This document shows positions 1-10,277 of a DNA stretch of 64,000 bases, piece after piece. Positions within the stretch are counted from its first letter, which is position 1; each line of letters begins with the position of its first letter. This stretch comes from IMCC26077 sp964418325 (GTDB lineage Bacteria > Actinomycetota > Actinomycetes > Nanopelagicales > Nanopelagicaceae), in NCBI GenBank assembly GCA_964418325.1, contig CAYQLC010000001.1:62001-126000 (forward strand), given 5' to 3'. Under the pieces are notes generated by a model. The model had not been told where the DNA came from. It saw only the letters and a program-made list of their open reading frames with translations, and made no database searches. Position numbers and translations under genes: made by a program.

Positions 1-3000
1 GACCAGTAATTGTCAAAGTGGCCGTAACTGGTTCTGCCGCCTCATATGCGCTATTTCCAGATTGCGATGCAGTAATGACGGTAGTTCCTGCGGTAAGAAT
101 GACAACCAAACCTTCGACGATATTTGCCACAGCCGTATTACTCGAGGTGTATGTAATTGGTAGATTCGATGACGCCGTGGCACCAGGAGCGAATGGGGTA
201 TCTGTCGTCAATTTCGTGAGAGTGGTGAGCATGGTGATGGTCTGTGCCAAACCGGGAGCAGTCGTAAAGAGCAAATTCGCCGGTCCACTATAACCACCGA
301 ATGGCAACCCTGATGAATCAATAATTGCACCAGGATCAATCTCTAGATAGTAGATCGTATTGGTTGCGAAATCACCGTCAAAATTAATTGTGATGGTATC
401 GCTGCCAAAACCGGTTACTTGTGAATCGGTAACAGAAAGTTGGTGTACAAGCTCTCCACCAAATTTACGAAGAGTAATTGCACCTATTTGTGAATTGACG
501 ACTTCGCTGAAAGTAAGCGAGATGTTTGCACTCACTACAACATTTACAGAGCCATCAGCGGGAATCTTGTTTATGACTGTTGGAGCGGTGCGATCGATAG
601 TAACTGTGCTTGCCCGGAAGGGAACACCGGGCGTCGTCACATTGGTGGAATGCAATACGCTATTGGCACTCAATTCAAGAATCAGCGTACCCTCGCTGCA
701 GTTTGTTACATAGACCTTAATCGGAGCACCGGTGGTGAGATATGAACTGCTCTGCGGAGTGAATACACAGCCGATTGCGCTGCCTTGATTATTAAAATCG
801 CCAGGCTCTATTCCTGTTATGTTTCTACTAAAACTGACATCAAACATGATTGGTTGATCGGCCGCGTAAGTTGTGAGAACAAACGGCGCAATCATCGTCA
901 CGATTGTTCCTGCTGTATCGACCTTTAGAACCGCCGACGAGAGCGATCCACCAGTCGTCGTATTACCAGCGGTATCTGAAGGTGCGCCACTGAATGTCCA
1001 GTAATAGCAATACCCTGTAGTCAGCGTGGTGGCAGCATTCTTCGTTTGGGTTCCTTGAGCTGAAAACGCGCCACAACTATCCCCTGTTAACGTAGCCCGC
1101 ATCAAAGTCACCGTGCCACTTGAAGCAAGGGAGACTGAATCAACAACGCTCCAATCGGGTGTGATGGAGGTTGAAGTGGTGAAACCACCCGTGGTAGGTG
1201 AGATCCATGTGATCACCGGTGCGGCGCGATCGATAGTCACGGCAGATGATGTGGAGTTAGCCACCGTTCCTAGATTGCTGGCAGCATCCGACACCGAATT
1301 CAACTTCAACCGGAGCGTGAGTATTCCATCAGAACATCCTGTCACCGAAAGCGTTATCACAGTTCCGGTATCTGAACTTGGCGTGAAAATACAACCGACT
1401 GCTTTAGCAGAAGTGGTGTTTGCATTGACAAAATCGCTGAAGGTCAATCCTGAGATACTTTCGCTAAATGTCAATGTATAAGAGAGCGGAAGTGAAGTTG
1501 CAGTGGCACCTGGTGCAGTCCAGATTAATGTGGGTGCAGTGCGATCAATCGTTATGGAACCGCTTGTAACGGCTGAAAGTGGTCCTCTGTTTGTGGATGC
1601 ATCTACCACGCTATTGGGAGCCAGGCGCAAAATCAAAGTTCCTTCAGCACAATTAGTCACAGTGACATTGAAGGATGACCCGGCACTCGCCGAAGGAGTG
1701 AATAAGCACCCAGTTGCGGTTCCGGTGTTAGAAAAGTCACCGGAAGCCAATTCTGTAATAGCCTCGCTAAATGCTAATTGGAAGACAAAGGAAGTTAACT
1801 TCGAGGGGCTAGTAATGCTTGAGAGGACACCCGCGGTAGGTGCGCTGCCAGAAATTTGTAAGACATCAGTGGAAGCTGCAGACAGATTCCCAGCTGCATC
1901 AACAGCGTAGGCGACGAAAGATCCATTAGATAATCCAGTCGCTTCGATAGAAGCCGAGGTGTCTGCAAGAACGCCCGGTGTTGCATTCCAGAGGAAATCT
2001 AATAACGCCAAGATGGAGGCTTCAGTTGTCACTATCTGATCAGCGCGAACAAGATAGATCTTTCCAGACTCATTGCTCGTAGCGACTCCAGAGCCAGTGT
2101 TCTTGATAAGAGCGGGTATCAGAGTCACACTCGGTGGAGTTCCATCCGTAATTGTCACCGCTATCGTGCCGCCTACGCTCATCCCACCATCACCATCATC
2201 GACCGTGATGGTCAAAGTTCGAGTTGTTACTGAGCTGCTGCTTGAGATCAATAAAGCTTCGATAACGGACTCAACGATTGCCCTAGTAGCAGCAGTTGTC
2301 GAGAATGAAATCAACAAATCTGAACCAATACCGCCAGAGATGGTTCCAATCTTCTGCCACGTACTACCGTCGCTCCATTGAATTTCTAGCCCGGCCTTGC
2401 GGATTGCTCCCGCTGCCGAAGCTGTAGTACTCGAGATTGACACCACATCACCATCGAGCAATCCGGAGACTCTGACAGAACCTTCGAAATAGTTTGGGGA
2501 ATCGGCATCAGTGAGCGTGACCGAGGAATCTAAAGTTTGCGCAGCCGCACGCTCTGGAATGGATTTGGCAGTCAAGTCAGAGAGAACTGGAACATCATTC
2601 ACCGAAATCACCGCAATCGAAGTGACTACCGAGGTGTTCTTCAATCCTGTACTGTCCGTGATTTCCCAGGTGACGGTTCGAGAGGAATAGAGAGCGGTCG
2701 GATTAGTCGAAGTACTGGAGTACTTCACGGCGCGCAATGCCGCTTGATATTGCGTCGCGGAGGCGCTTCCCGAGAGCGTCAGCAAACCAGTGCTTGCCGT
2801 ATAAACGGCAGTGATTCCACCCATTGTCGTGGGGTCGACTGCAAGTGCAAGAACATCACCTGTAGTTAAACCGGCTGAGATCTTGACGGTGGCACTAACA
2901 ATTTGTCCATCAAGATCATTGAGTGTGAAATTGGATTCAATTGCTTGCCCCGGTTGACCTTCAGTATAAGTGAGTGAGCCTCCAGAGAAGCCAATCAACC

Positions 3001-6000
3001 GAATTTCAGCAATTTGGATAGAGTTTGCATCTAGTGGCGTACGAACTGAATCCCACCGAATCTTGTAATAACGATAACTTGAGGAATTGGTGAAGTTCAT
3101 AGCAGGATAGATCGCACCGCGATCAATCGGGGCACCAACACCAGAAATACTCGCAATTTTTGTCATACCTGATGTGCGGGAAACATTCGATCCGAAAATA
3201 GTAAAACTCACTGGATCTCGTGAGACTAAGTCGTTTCCGGTCGTCATGCCTATTCCTGTTAACGTATAAATGGCCCCAGCATCAATCAAAAGACTGGAAG
3301 TCTGATCGAAGTTGAGGAACTTCGTTCCATCTAGGTCATCAAAAGCATAGTTACAAGTTTCACCCACAGGCATCTCGCCAAAGTCAACCGCATAAGGTGT
3401 ATCGAATCCACACGTTGTTGTTGCAGGCACTGGTGAGAAATCACTCGATGGAGTGGTTGAAATCGCAACGGTAGGCCGATCATTGACTCCAATAAAAGTG
3501 AATGTAATGTTATTTGTTACGGTGTTTGTACCATTGTCAAGAGTTACGACAAAAGTCTCTGTAACTGTGCCAGTTAAAGCATTAATTTGTGCATCATTAG
3601 GAACAAAACGCCAATTTCCATGATAGTTGTTATAAATTGCCTCAGTTGTATTAACAATCCATAGTGTTCCGTAGGTACCAACTTTTCCTACTGTGTACTT
3701 GACCACCGCAGTGTTAGGTGGAGTTGTCGAAGAGGTTGGGTAACTGGTCCCTCCAGTAATGCCAAAAACAAGTGTTCCCGCGGGAACGCCCGAAGCCACT
3801 CCGGTCGTGTCAAGAAAATCGTCATTAATGGATGTATCGGTGTAAGTCACTGATGAAGGGGTGATATTGAGAGTTAGCGGTCCACTCGTTATCACTAGAG
3901 CCTTGTTCGCTCCCAAAGATCCTGCGGCTCCAGGTGCGGGCAAAGTGAGTACCGCCGCTCCATTCGCGTTCGAAATCGTACCGCCAGACAAAGTGAGTGC
4001 GGATGTGCTGTTGTAATCCAAATCTCCTGAACCATCACCATTTTGAACGGTATATGTGAAGGTGAGCGTGTTCGTCCCAGAGCCTGATACAAAAGCGGCA
4101 AGTCGATCAACGCTGCCAGTCTCTAAGAGTAACGTTGGTGCTCCAGTTACCGTGACGGGTCCAGAGAAGACAATCTGGATTGAGATTGGATTCCCCGGGA
4201 CGAAAGTTCCATCGGCAGTTGAAGAAGTCACATTAATGACTTTTGGTACGACCAAATTTGTTACTGCTTGAGCTGTGAAACTAGGGGCATCGTTGTAAGC
4301 GAGATCTTGAATATCACCTGTTAATGCCGAATCAGTGTATGAAAGAGTCACCACATCAGTTGGATTTATCGTTGTTGCTGGAGTCAGTGTGACTACGCTA
4401 TTCAGCACCGAACGTGCAGTTGGTGTGCTGATAACACCACCAATTGAAAGTGAAAATTGGGTAGTTGCCGGTAAATATGTACTTGTTGTTGCTAAATTCT
4501 CGCTATAGGTAAGAATGACTGCGGTTCCAGATGAATTGGTAGTGACAGATACCAATGCTGGAGGTGTCGAATCCAGAGCGGTGAAATTCCATGTCGAATT
4601 ATTGGATATACCCGCATACGAATTATTCGCGGTATCCACAATTGCGCCAGCAGGGATGTTGACGTAGTAAGAAATTGAGCCTACGAAAGTTCCCGAAGGG
4701 TCGATTGTTATCTGGTTCGTTCCCCAACCGGAGATTCGTGGATCATTTACCGTGATGCTCTCAAATGTACTCGCATCTGAGCTAACTTTAATAGTTATAG
4801 AACCAGTACCTTGATTTACAATTTCACTGAAAGTCATAATTAGATTTTGATTCACAGCAACTGTAGTCAGATTATCTGATGGGCTAAGAGTGGTTACAGT
4901 GGGTGGAACATTATCTGCAGCTGAAGTGAAATTTAATTCGGTACTTGTATTAAATCCCGAATAGTAATTGTTTCCGACATCTTTGATGAAATTCCCCGGA
5001 ATGGTCAAGTAATAATCAGTTGAATAGGCAAGATTATTTGTAGGATTTATTGTCAATGAGTTACTCGACCACGATAATAATGTGGAGGAGTAAGCGAAAA
5101 CCTCGACCACACTTCCATCAGAAACTTTCCTCAACATGAGTGGTTGGAAGAAAGAGCCCGTCCCCGAGACTGTTCCAGTGTTGGCGCTACTTAAGGTGAT
5201 TGTGGTTCCCGAGATTCCAGTAACTACTGCATTGAGAGCGATACCTGTTCCCGTTACGCCTTGACCGATACTGATCCCATTAGAATTTGAGACTGTAATC
5301 GTGCTCTGGCCATTGGTGCCCGTCACGGTTGGTTGAATAACTGCCCTAAAATTCACATTTCCTGAAACCGCGCCGACGTTGGCGACGCTGAGATTTACCG
5401 TAGTTCCGGAAATGCCGGTTACCGTCGCATTGCTCGCAATGCCTGTAGTGCCAAACACAAATTGACCAACCAGGATGCCGCTAGTATCCGGGACTGTAAT
5501 GGAACTTTGACCCGAAGTTCCAGTAGCCGATTTAACGACGGTGCCCCCGTAGTAGATATCCTCGCTAAAATTAAGAACGAGATTAGAGGTAATACCAAAT
5601 CCTGTGCTGTTATCTGCAGGTGAACTACTCACCAGAGTTGGTGCAACTGTGTCAGTCGTTACAGAGAAATCCAGAGCAGTATTCGTGGCCAATCCCATAA
5701 AGGCATTTCCTGACACATCCTTCAAAGCGTTCGCATCTACCAGGATGAAATACGAATAACCAGGAAGTAAATCATTGGTCGGATCTATGGTGAGGGTTGA
5801 GGTTCCCGAGCCAGTAACTCTCGTGCTTGTGGACACAAAACTCTCGTATGTCAAATTACCATTAGGCGAATTACTTGCAGGCCTTACGCGCACAATTGAT
5901 ATTGAAAGACTCGATTGAAAGACCACATTTTCACTGAAATTTAGGACAATATTGGAATTCAACGCCACACTCGTTGCATTGTCCGCAGGTGTAGAGGAAA

Positions 6001-7972
6001 CCAGTGTTGGGGCAACGTTATCAAATGAAACTGATTGATCACTACCACTTGCTCCAATCGCCGCATTCCCCTGTGTATCGCTTATAGAGAAAGTGAGCGA
6101 TGGCGCAATGGTCACAACCCCAACTGCAGAGGCAGTGACATTTATGATGCAATATGTAGTTGAACAAATTGTAGACGAGAAGACCCCATTAGTTATGGTG
6201 AAATCTGAGGCTTCTACAGTTGAGAGGTCGAGGCTCTCATTTGAAATCAGTTCAAACTTAATTGCACTTGTACTTGTGGGATCTGCTTGAAGAGTGACTA
6301 CACCAAAAGTGCCTGTGGCCGAGCAACCTTGTTGAAGTGTTAAGGAAGGTGCGACGGTATCCGCTAAACTTGTAAATGAGTTAAAAGTAGTTATTGCTCC
6401 CACGCCGGAATTAGCACCAACCTGACGGTTAGGACTTCCAGTCACCGCAAAAGAGCTCCCATCCTCTGACATAGCGACAGTTTGACCAAAATAGCTATTT
6501 GCGGTTGGAGATTCCAAAGTGCGCAAGACTCCGTTTTGCGACCAAGTGCCTCCACTAAATTCCATGAAAGCAATCGAGCCTGCCCGGTCGTAACATCCAA
6601 TACGATCGCCGGCCATACCAATCATCGCAACATTCCCGTTTGCGCTTAGTGCAACCGAGAAAATATCGCGCGAGCCTGCTGCACTTGGAGCGATGTTTAC
6701 CGGTGTTCCCCATGCCCCACCTGTAAATCTGTATATGTAAACGCTGTAATCTCCGTTGTATCCTGCAGCAGCAACAGTCGTGCCATCGTCAGATACCGCT
6801 ACTGAGTACCCAAAGTTGTCATTAGTAGATGCAGTGGCCCCCGAGCGATCACCCTTAACCAACGTTTTGGTCAAAGTCCAAGTACTACCCGATTTAGTGT
6901 AGATAAGTGCGTTACCAGCTGACGAAGGCGAACCTGCATAATCAGCCGAGAAAACAATAACGTTACCATTGTCAGAAATATCGACATCTCTTCCGATAGA
7001 ACTCGCCAAAATAGTCTGTTGTAGAACCCACGCGGAATAGAGCACGGGTGTTCCAGATGGCCCCGGAGAGGCAGATGGATTTGGCGTATTCACTTGTATT
7101 TCTGCGCTATTCGCAGCGCTTGAAGAATTTTTGTAAGACGAGATCACAGCAACTGAGCCATCTCCAGACAAGGCCACAGCATTTCCATATTTATCTCCGT
7201 CTGACGGAACTGCGCGATCAAAAACTTTCGATAGCGCCCAAGCGCCACTTATATACTCAAATAAATAGGCTCTTCCAAAATTTCGATTAACGGTACTTCC
7301 AGACATGGTGCTGTAATTCGTATATTGAAAATACGTAAATGAGGTAGAAGGGGCGCCAACAAGAACTAAGTTGCCATCGTCTGAAATATCAACTGAGGCT
7401 CCAAATTCTGAATTTGCTGGCGCGAGATCAACTACACCCGAACCCGAAACCGCAGTTGCCGCAAGATTAAAACTATTTACGAAAAAAGAGATAGTATTAT
7501 TGGTTACTTCACTAATTTCCTTATTCGTCACATTAAAAGTGGTATTCCCAGTTCCAGTAATCGTGATTTTCTCACCAGGAAGAAACCCATGAGGGCTCGA
7601 AGTTGTAACGGTACCTTTTCTGCCCCCATCAGTAATAGTGATTTGCGTAATTGAGACTGTACGAGTGGCGAGTGAATTAAGTGCTTGACTTAATGAGCAT
7701 GCACTTGAAGTGCAGTCATAGACATTTACCTCACCACCGATACCAGTTGTTCCAGACTCTCCAACAACCATTCGAGATCCGGCAGCATCTGTTGCGACCG
7801 AACTGCCGAAGTACCTATTAGCGACGTTGGCTGTTGGACTCAAAAAATTCGTTTGCCGCACACTCGGAACGGCTGCCCCCGCTTGCGAGGCAGAAAGTGG
7901 TATCAATAGCGTCGATGCCACGGTGATGGATGAAACGCAAGCTAAAACTCGCGAGAAAAACTTTCTCGACAC
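1..7972 (-). CDS. Giant secreted multi-domain Ig-like/FG-GAP surface protein (3' end outside window)
   Basis: One reading frame is open from a GTG at 7972 to the window edge, about 2,657 codons; I checked the frame at several widely spaced points and found no break. The GTG has GGAGG eight bases upstream and opens a signal peptide (basic MSRKFFSR, then a hydrophobic stretch, AxA-type site near residues 31-34). Residues about 50-510 resemble FG-GAP/beta-propeller repeats (FGSSV, FGASV, FGYSV, each followed by DDG-type turns). From about 650 come Ig-like modules of the SbsA/Big type, with repeated 'APTLVSSxPADN..LNFSE' openings near 650, 775, 1025 and 2462. A galactose-binding-like segment lies near 1550 and a cadherin-like repeat near 1660. 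Cys-containing repeats ending 'VTNCxEGTLIL' follow at about 2040-2400. Probably an adhesin or cell-surface protein; ligand unknown. The C-terminal anchor is not visible. Confidence 0.85.
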   Translation of the reverse strand, partial: MSRKFFSRVLACVSSITVASTLLIPLSASQAGAAVPSVRQTNFLSPTANVANRYFGSSVATDAAGSRMVVGESGTTGIGGEVNVYDCTSSACSLSQALNSLATRTVSITQITITDGGRKGTVTTSSPHGFLPGEKITITGTGNTTFNVTNKEISEVTNNTISFFVNSFNLAATAVSGSGVVDLAPANSEFGASVDISDDGNLVLVGAPSTSFTYFQYTNYSTMSGSTVNRNFGRAYLFEYISGAWALSKVFDRAVPSDGDKYGNAVALSGDGSVAVISSYKNSSSAANSAEIQVNTPNPSASPGPSGTPVLYSAWVLQQTILASSIGRDVDISDNGNVIVFSADYAGSPSSAGNALIYTKSGSTWTLTKTLVKGDRSGATASTNDNFGYSVAVSDDGTTVAAAGYNGDYSVYIYRFTGGAWGTPVNIAPSAAGSRDIFSVALSANGNVAMIGMAGDRIGCYDRAGSIAFMEFSGGTWSQNGVLRTLESPTANSYFGQTVAMSEDGSSFAVTGSPNRQVGANSGVGAITTFNSFTSLADTVAPSLTLQQGCSATGTFGVVTLQADPTSTSAIKFELISNESLDLSTVEASDFTITNGVFSSTICSTTYCIINVTASAVGVVTIAPSLTFSISDTQGNAAIGASGSDQSVSFDNVAPTLVSSTPADNATSVALNSNIVLNFSENVVFQSSLSISIVRVRPASNSPNGNLTYESFVSTSTRVTGSGTSTLTIDPTNDLLPGYSYFILVDANALKDVSGNAFMGLATNTALDFSVTTDTVAPTLVSSSPADNSTGFGITSNLVLNFSEDIYYGGTVVKSATGTSGQSSITVPDTSGILVGQFVFGTTGIASNATVTGISGTTVNLSVANVGAVSGNVNFRAVIQPTVTGTNGQSTITVSNSNGISIGQGVTGTGIALNAVVTGISGTTITLSSANTGTVSGTGSFFQPLMLRKVSDGSVVEVFAYSSTLLSWSSNSLTINPTNNLAYSTDYYLTIPGNFIKDVGNNYYSGFNTSTELNFTSAADNVPPTVTTLSPSDNLTTVAVNQNLIMTFSEIVNQGTGSITIKVSSDASTFESITVNDPRISGWGTNQITIDPSGTFVGSISYYVNIPAGAIVDTANNSYAGISNNSTWNFTALDSTPPALVSVTTNSSGTAVILTYSENLATTSTYLPATTQFSLSIGGVISTPTARSVLNSVVTLTPATTINPTDVVTLSYTDSALTGDIQDLAYNDAPSFTAQAVTNLVVPKVINVTSSTADGTFVPGNPISIQIVFSGPVTVTGAPTLLLETGSVDRLAAFVSGSGTNTLTFTYTVQNGDGSGDLDYNSTSALTLSGGTISNANGAAVLTLPAPGAAGSLGANKALVITSGPLTLNITPSSVTYTDTSINDDFLDTTGVASGVPAGTLVFGITGGTSYPTSSTTPPNTAVVKYTVGKVGTYGTLWIVNTTEAIYNNYHGNWRFVPNDAQINALTGTVTETFVVTLDNGTNTVTNNITFTFIGVNDRPTVAISTTPSSDFSPVPATTTCGFDTPYAVDFGEMPVGETCNYAFDDLDGTKFLNFDQTSSLLIDAGAIYTLTGIGMTTGNDLVSRDPVSFTIFGSNVSRTSGMTKIASISGVGAPIDRGAIYPAMNFTNSSSYRYYKIRWDSVRTPLDANSIQIAEIRLIGFSGGSLTYTEGQPGQAIESNFTLNDLDGQIVSATVKISAGLTTGDVLALAVDPTTMGGITAVYTASTGLLTLSGSASATQYQAALRAVKYSSTSTNPTALYSSRTVTWEITDSTGLKNTSVVTSIAVISVNDVPVLSDLTAKSIPERAAAQTLDSSVTLTDADSPNYFEGSVRVSGLLDGDVVSISSTTASAAGAIRKAGLEIQWSDGSTWQKIGTISGGIGSDLLISFSTTAATRAIVESVIEALLISSSSSVTTRTLTITVDDGDGGMSVGGTIAVTITDGTPPSVTLIPALIKNTGSGVATSNESGKIYLVRADQIVTTEASILALLDFLWNATPGVLADTSASIEATGLSNGSFVAYAVDAAGNLSAASTDVLQISGSAPTAGVLSSITSPSKLTSFVFQLAFSEAITELASGDFSNTGTATGCLFTPSASAGSSFNVTVTNCAEGTLILRLAPNSVVDASTNRGPLSAVTSGSITIDRTAPTLIWTAPGATATSLPLSYTLTFSESISGLTFSDFVNANTTSAKAVGCIFTPSSDTGTVITLSVTGCSDGILTLRLKLNSVSDAASNLGTVANSTSSAVTIDRAAPVITWISPTTGGFTTSTSITPDWSVVDSVSLASSGTVTLMRATLTGDSCGAFSAQGTQTKNAATTLTTGYCYYWTFSGAPSDTAGNTTTGGSLSSAVLKVDTAGTIVTMIAPFVLTTYAADQPIMFDVSFSRNITGIEPGDFNNQGSAIGCVFTPQSSSYLTTGAPIKVYVTNCSEGTLILELSANSVLHSTNVTTPGVPFRASTVTIDRTAPTVINKIPADGSVNVVVSANISLTFSEVVNSQIGAITLRKFGGELVHQLSVTDSQVTGFGSDTITINFDGDFATNTIYYLEIDPGAIIDSSGLPFGGYSGPANLLFTTAPGLAQTITMLTTLTKLTTDTPFAPGATASSNLPITYTSSNTAVANIVEGLVVILTAGTTVITASQSGNSAYEAAEPVTATLTITG

Positions 7973-8117
7973 TTTTTGGGCCTCCACGCCACCCCCCAGG
8001 AAGTCTGCGCTACCTGAAGGCTCGTCCTAAGAAATCACGACAATTGTGCCAGTTGATTAGCCAGATTCAAGAATGGTTCGGAACTGCTCTAGGGAAAGCC
8101 CCACGATCCACAAGGGA

Positions 8118-9011
8118 TTAATTACCCTCTAGGGCTCTCAGGGTCGCGATCCGTTCCTCAATAGGCGGGTGCGTTGCAAAGAGTTTCGAGACCGCTTTGC
8201 CATCAAGGGGAGATTCAATCCATATGTGCGCCACCGCGTTAGATCGCTGCTGCACTACGGTGGAATCGCGAGCCAAAATCTCTAATGCTTTTCGTAGCCC
8301 GGTGGGGTTTCTAGTGAAATCCACTGCAGTAGCGTCAGCAAGAGATTCGCGCTTACGCGAGATGGCTGCCTTAAGTAGCATCGCTGCAATTGGCGCCATC
8401 AACATGATTACTAGGGAAATTACCAAGGTTATTGGATTTCCACCGCCCTCACGATCACGTCGACCACCAAACCACATCATTCGGATCAACATATCGCTGA
8501 CTATTGCGATTGCACCAGCAGTTGTTGCGGCAACAGCTGATACCAAGGTATCTCTGTTGGCAACGTGCGCCATCTCGTGTGCAACAACTCCTTGAAGCTC
8601 ATCGCGATCCATAACATCCAAGATTCCGGTGGTGAAGGCAATCAGCGCGTGTTCTGGGTTACGTCCAGTTGCGAATGCATTTGGTGCATCGTCAACTACC
8701 ACAGCTACTTTTGGCATTGGCAATCCGCTTGCTAGACAAACTTCCTGTACCAACCCAAATAGTTTGGGGTTATCGCTCTCTTGTAAAACTTGCGCACCAG
8801 TCATACGAATTACCAATTTGTCTGATGAGTAATAGGACCACCACGTTGTAAAGAGTGAAAAACCAACGGCTATTGGCACAATAGCTGCGCCACTACCGCC
8901 AAAATATGAGACTGCAGCAAAAGCCACTAACCACATGAGGAATGCAAAGGAGACGAGAAGAAAGATTGTTTTTCTTTTATTTGATCTTTGGAGTGAGCGG
9001 AAATTACTCAT
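8118..9011 (-). CDS. htpX: Membrane zinc metalloprotease HtpX (M48)
   Basis: 297 residues, the usual HtpX length. Two N-terminal transmembrane helices (about 15-35 and 41-59) precede the cytosolic M48 zinc site HEMAH at 145-149, with the third ligand Glu in ESLAD at 222-226. Two more hydrophobic segments lie around 160-178 and 194-213. The family degrades damaged membrane proteins. The gene starts 6 bases after the lemA stop, so the two form one operon; this lemA-htpX pairing is common in bacteria. Identification is firm from motif, topology and context. Confidence 0.95.
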   Translation of the reverse strand: MSNFRSLQRSNKRKTIFLLVSFAFLMWLVAFAAVSYFGGSGAAIVPIAVGFSLFTTWWSYYSSDKLVIRMTGAQVLQESDNPKLFGLVQEVCLASGLPMPKVAVVVDDAPNAFATGRNPEHALIAFTTGILDVMDRDELQGVVAHEMAHVANRDTLVSAVAATTAGAIAIVSDMLIRMMWFGGRRDREGGGNPITLVISLVIMLMAPIAAMLLKAAISRKRESLADATAVDFTRNPTGLRKALEILARDSTVVQQRSNAVAHIWIESPLDGKAVSKLFATHPPIEERIATLRALEGN

Positions 9012-9017
9012 AGATTT

Positions 9018-9569
9018 TTAGAATTGCACCTTTGGCACATTGCGCGCTTGTGGATCATCGACTTCATAGAACTCGCGTTCGCTCACTTTTGCAAAACCAA
9101 CAAAAAAACTTGATGGGACAGTCTTGATTGCAACATTCAGCGCACGGACGTTATCGTTGTAGAACTGACGTGCAAAACTGACTTTATTTTCAGTCGTCGC
9201 CAACTCCTCTTGCAACGAGAGGAAGTTTGCCGAAGCCTTGAGATCGGGATAGTTCTCAGCAACTGCTAGCAACCCACGTAGCGCTTGCGTCAACATGCCA
9301 TCGGCAGCGGCAACATCGGGGACTGCGGTTGCAGAGGTTGCTGCGGCGCGCGCCTGAACTACTTTTTCAAAAGTCGCGCTTTCGTGACTGGCGTAGCCCT
9401 TGACGGTCTCCACCAAATTCGGGATTAGATCCGATCGACGTTGGAGCTGCACCTCAATCTGAGCCCATGCCTCGTCCACTGCAACATTGAGGCGAATCAG
9501 CTTGTTGTATTGGCTGATGAGAAAGAAGACCAGTAGCGCCGCAGCACCTAAAGCGATCAAAAGTTCCAT
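9018..9569 (-). CDS. lemA: LemA family membrane protein
   Basis: 183 residues from ATG 9569. A TTG 21 bases further upstream is in frame but would remove the TACATT box 6 bases before the ATG. One N-terminal transmembrane helix (about 2-19) is followed by a long helical domain with the family signature of repeated heptads, including 'AWAQIEVQLQRRSDLIPNLV' and 'ENYPDLKASANFLSLQEEL'. The fold is a four-helix bundle outside or at the membrane; the molecular role of LemA is not established. It is the first gene of a two-gene operon with htpX. Confidence 0.93.
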   Translation of the reverse strand: MELLIALGAAALLVFFLISQYNKLIRLNVAVDEAWAQIEVQLQRRSDLIPNLVETVKGYASHESATFEKVVQARAAATSATAVPDVAAADGMLTQALRGLLAVAENYPDLKASANFLSLQEELATTENKVSFARQFYNDNVRALNVAIKTVPSSFFVGFAKVSEREFYEVDDPQARNVPKVQF

Positions 9570-9575
9570 AGCCCC

Positions 9576-9581
9576 AATGTA
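9576..9581 (-). promoter_or_regulatory. -10 box of lemA-htpX, leaderless layout
   Basis: TACATT lies 6 bases before the lemA ATG, the spacing at which transcription would start at the start codon. No convincing -35 was identified. Confidence 0.45.
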
Positions 9582-9592
9582 CCTCAACAACC

Positions 9593-10264
9593 TTAAAGCG
9601 GCCTGAGAGGTGGATCAAAAAGAGCCCCAGCTTCACTTTGGGCAAAAAGTTCAACCAGGGATCTAATCTTCTTTTTCTTAGTGATGGGTATTGGAAAATT
9701 GATAGACGTATTTGTACCTGTGTATGGAATCTTTTTTATTTCACAACGGAATGAGCCATCTTGTACATAATAATCCAAGGAGTGTCCGTTCAGCTCTCGC
9801 GATAAAAATCGAGTTGCCAGCAATTCTCTTGCTTGACCTTCATATCGAGATTCTTCTCGTTCCAACAGTTTAAAAGCAAGAGAGATTTCTGAATCATTTT
9901 CTGCATCGTCATTTTGAATATTTCTTTCTATAACAACATTGTTAGCTAATAGAAAAGTTTCTGTTTCTGAAAAAAATTCTTTAAGCCACTTAACTTTGCG
10001 TTGCATACTGTAAAAATACTTTTCTTTGCAGCCAAATCTAATATTGTTCTTTGATACCACCACATACACATGTAAAAGTGAATTTTCTTCTAATTGATAT
10101 CTGACCAAGTCGTGACCAAATAAATTCTCACAAAATCCGTTCTTTATCAATTGTTTAGCCTGCAGAGCGTATCTACGGGAATATGTCCTAAATAGGGATT
10201 TTTCTAATCTCGCATAAGATGCCCAAAACTCATCATCGCCATACTGTGAAATGTTATAAGGCAT
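9593..10264 (-). CDS. Hypothetical protein, AT-rich, unrecognised
   Basis: 223 residues from ATG 10264 (MPYNISQYGDDEF). A GTG at 10288 would add eight residues and overlap the upstream gene by 11 bases; neither start has a good ribosome site. The protein is soluble, with no signal peptide or membrane helix. It is rich in charged and aromatic residues, with an acidic stretch near the middle (NDDAENDSE) and a late Lys-rich run (TKKKKIRSL). I recognise no family. The DNA is visibly more AT-rich than the neighbours, with many TTT/AAA/ATA codons, which suggests foreign origin. It reads in the same direction as the gene before it and ends 23 bases before the lemA start. Confidence 0.6.
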   Translation of the reverse strand: MPYNISQYGDDEFWASYARLEKSLFRTYSRRYALQAKQLIKNGFCENLFGHDLVRYQLEENSLLHVYVVVSKNNIRFGCKEKYFYSMQRKVKWLKEFFSETETFLLANNVVIERNIQNDDAENDSEISLAFKLLEREESRYEGQARELLATRFLSRELNGHSLDYYVQDGSFRCEIKKIPYTGTNTSINFPIPITKKKKIRSLVELFAQSEAGALFDPPLRPL

Positions 10265-10277
10265 ACTTAACTTTACA

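Noticed and set aside
18..7592. Many plus-strand reading frames of 60-135 codons (for example 18-293, 1113-1481, 1503-1910, 6093-6290)
   Set aside because: All lie opposite the continuous minus-strand frame of the giant secreted protein; they are Val/Thr/Ser-rich antisense shadows without start signals.
8041..8117. CTCTAGGG repeated twice downstream of htpX
   Set aside because: Only 8 bases, no stable hairpin with T-run; probably chance.
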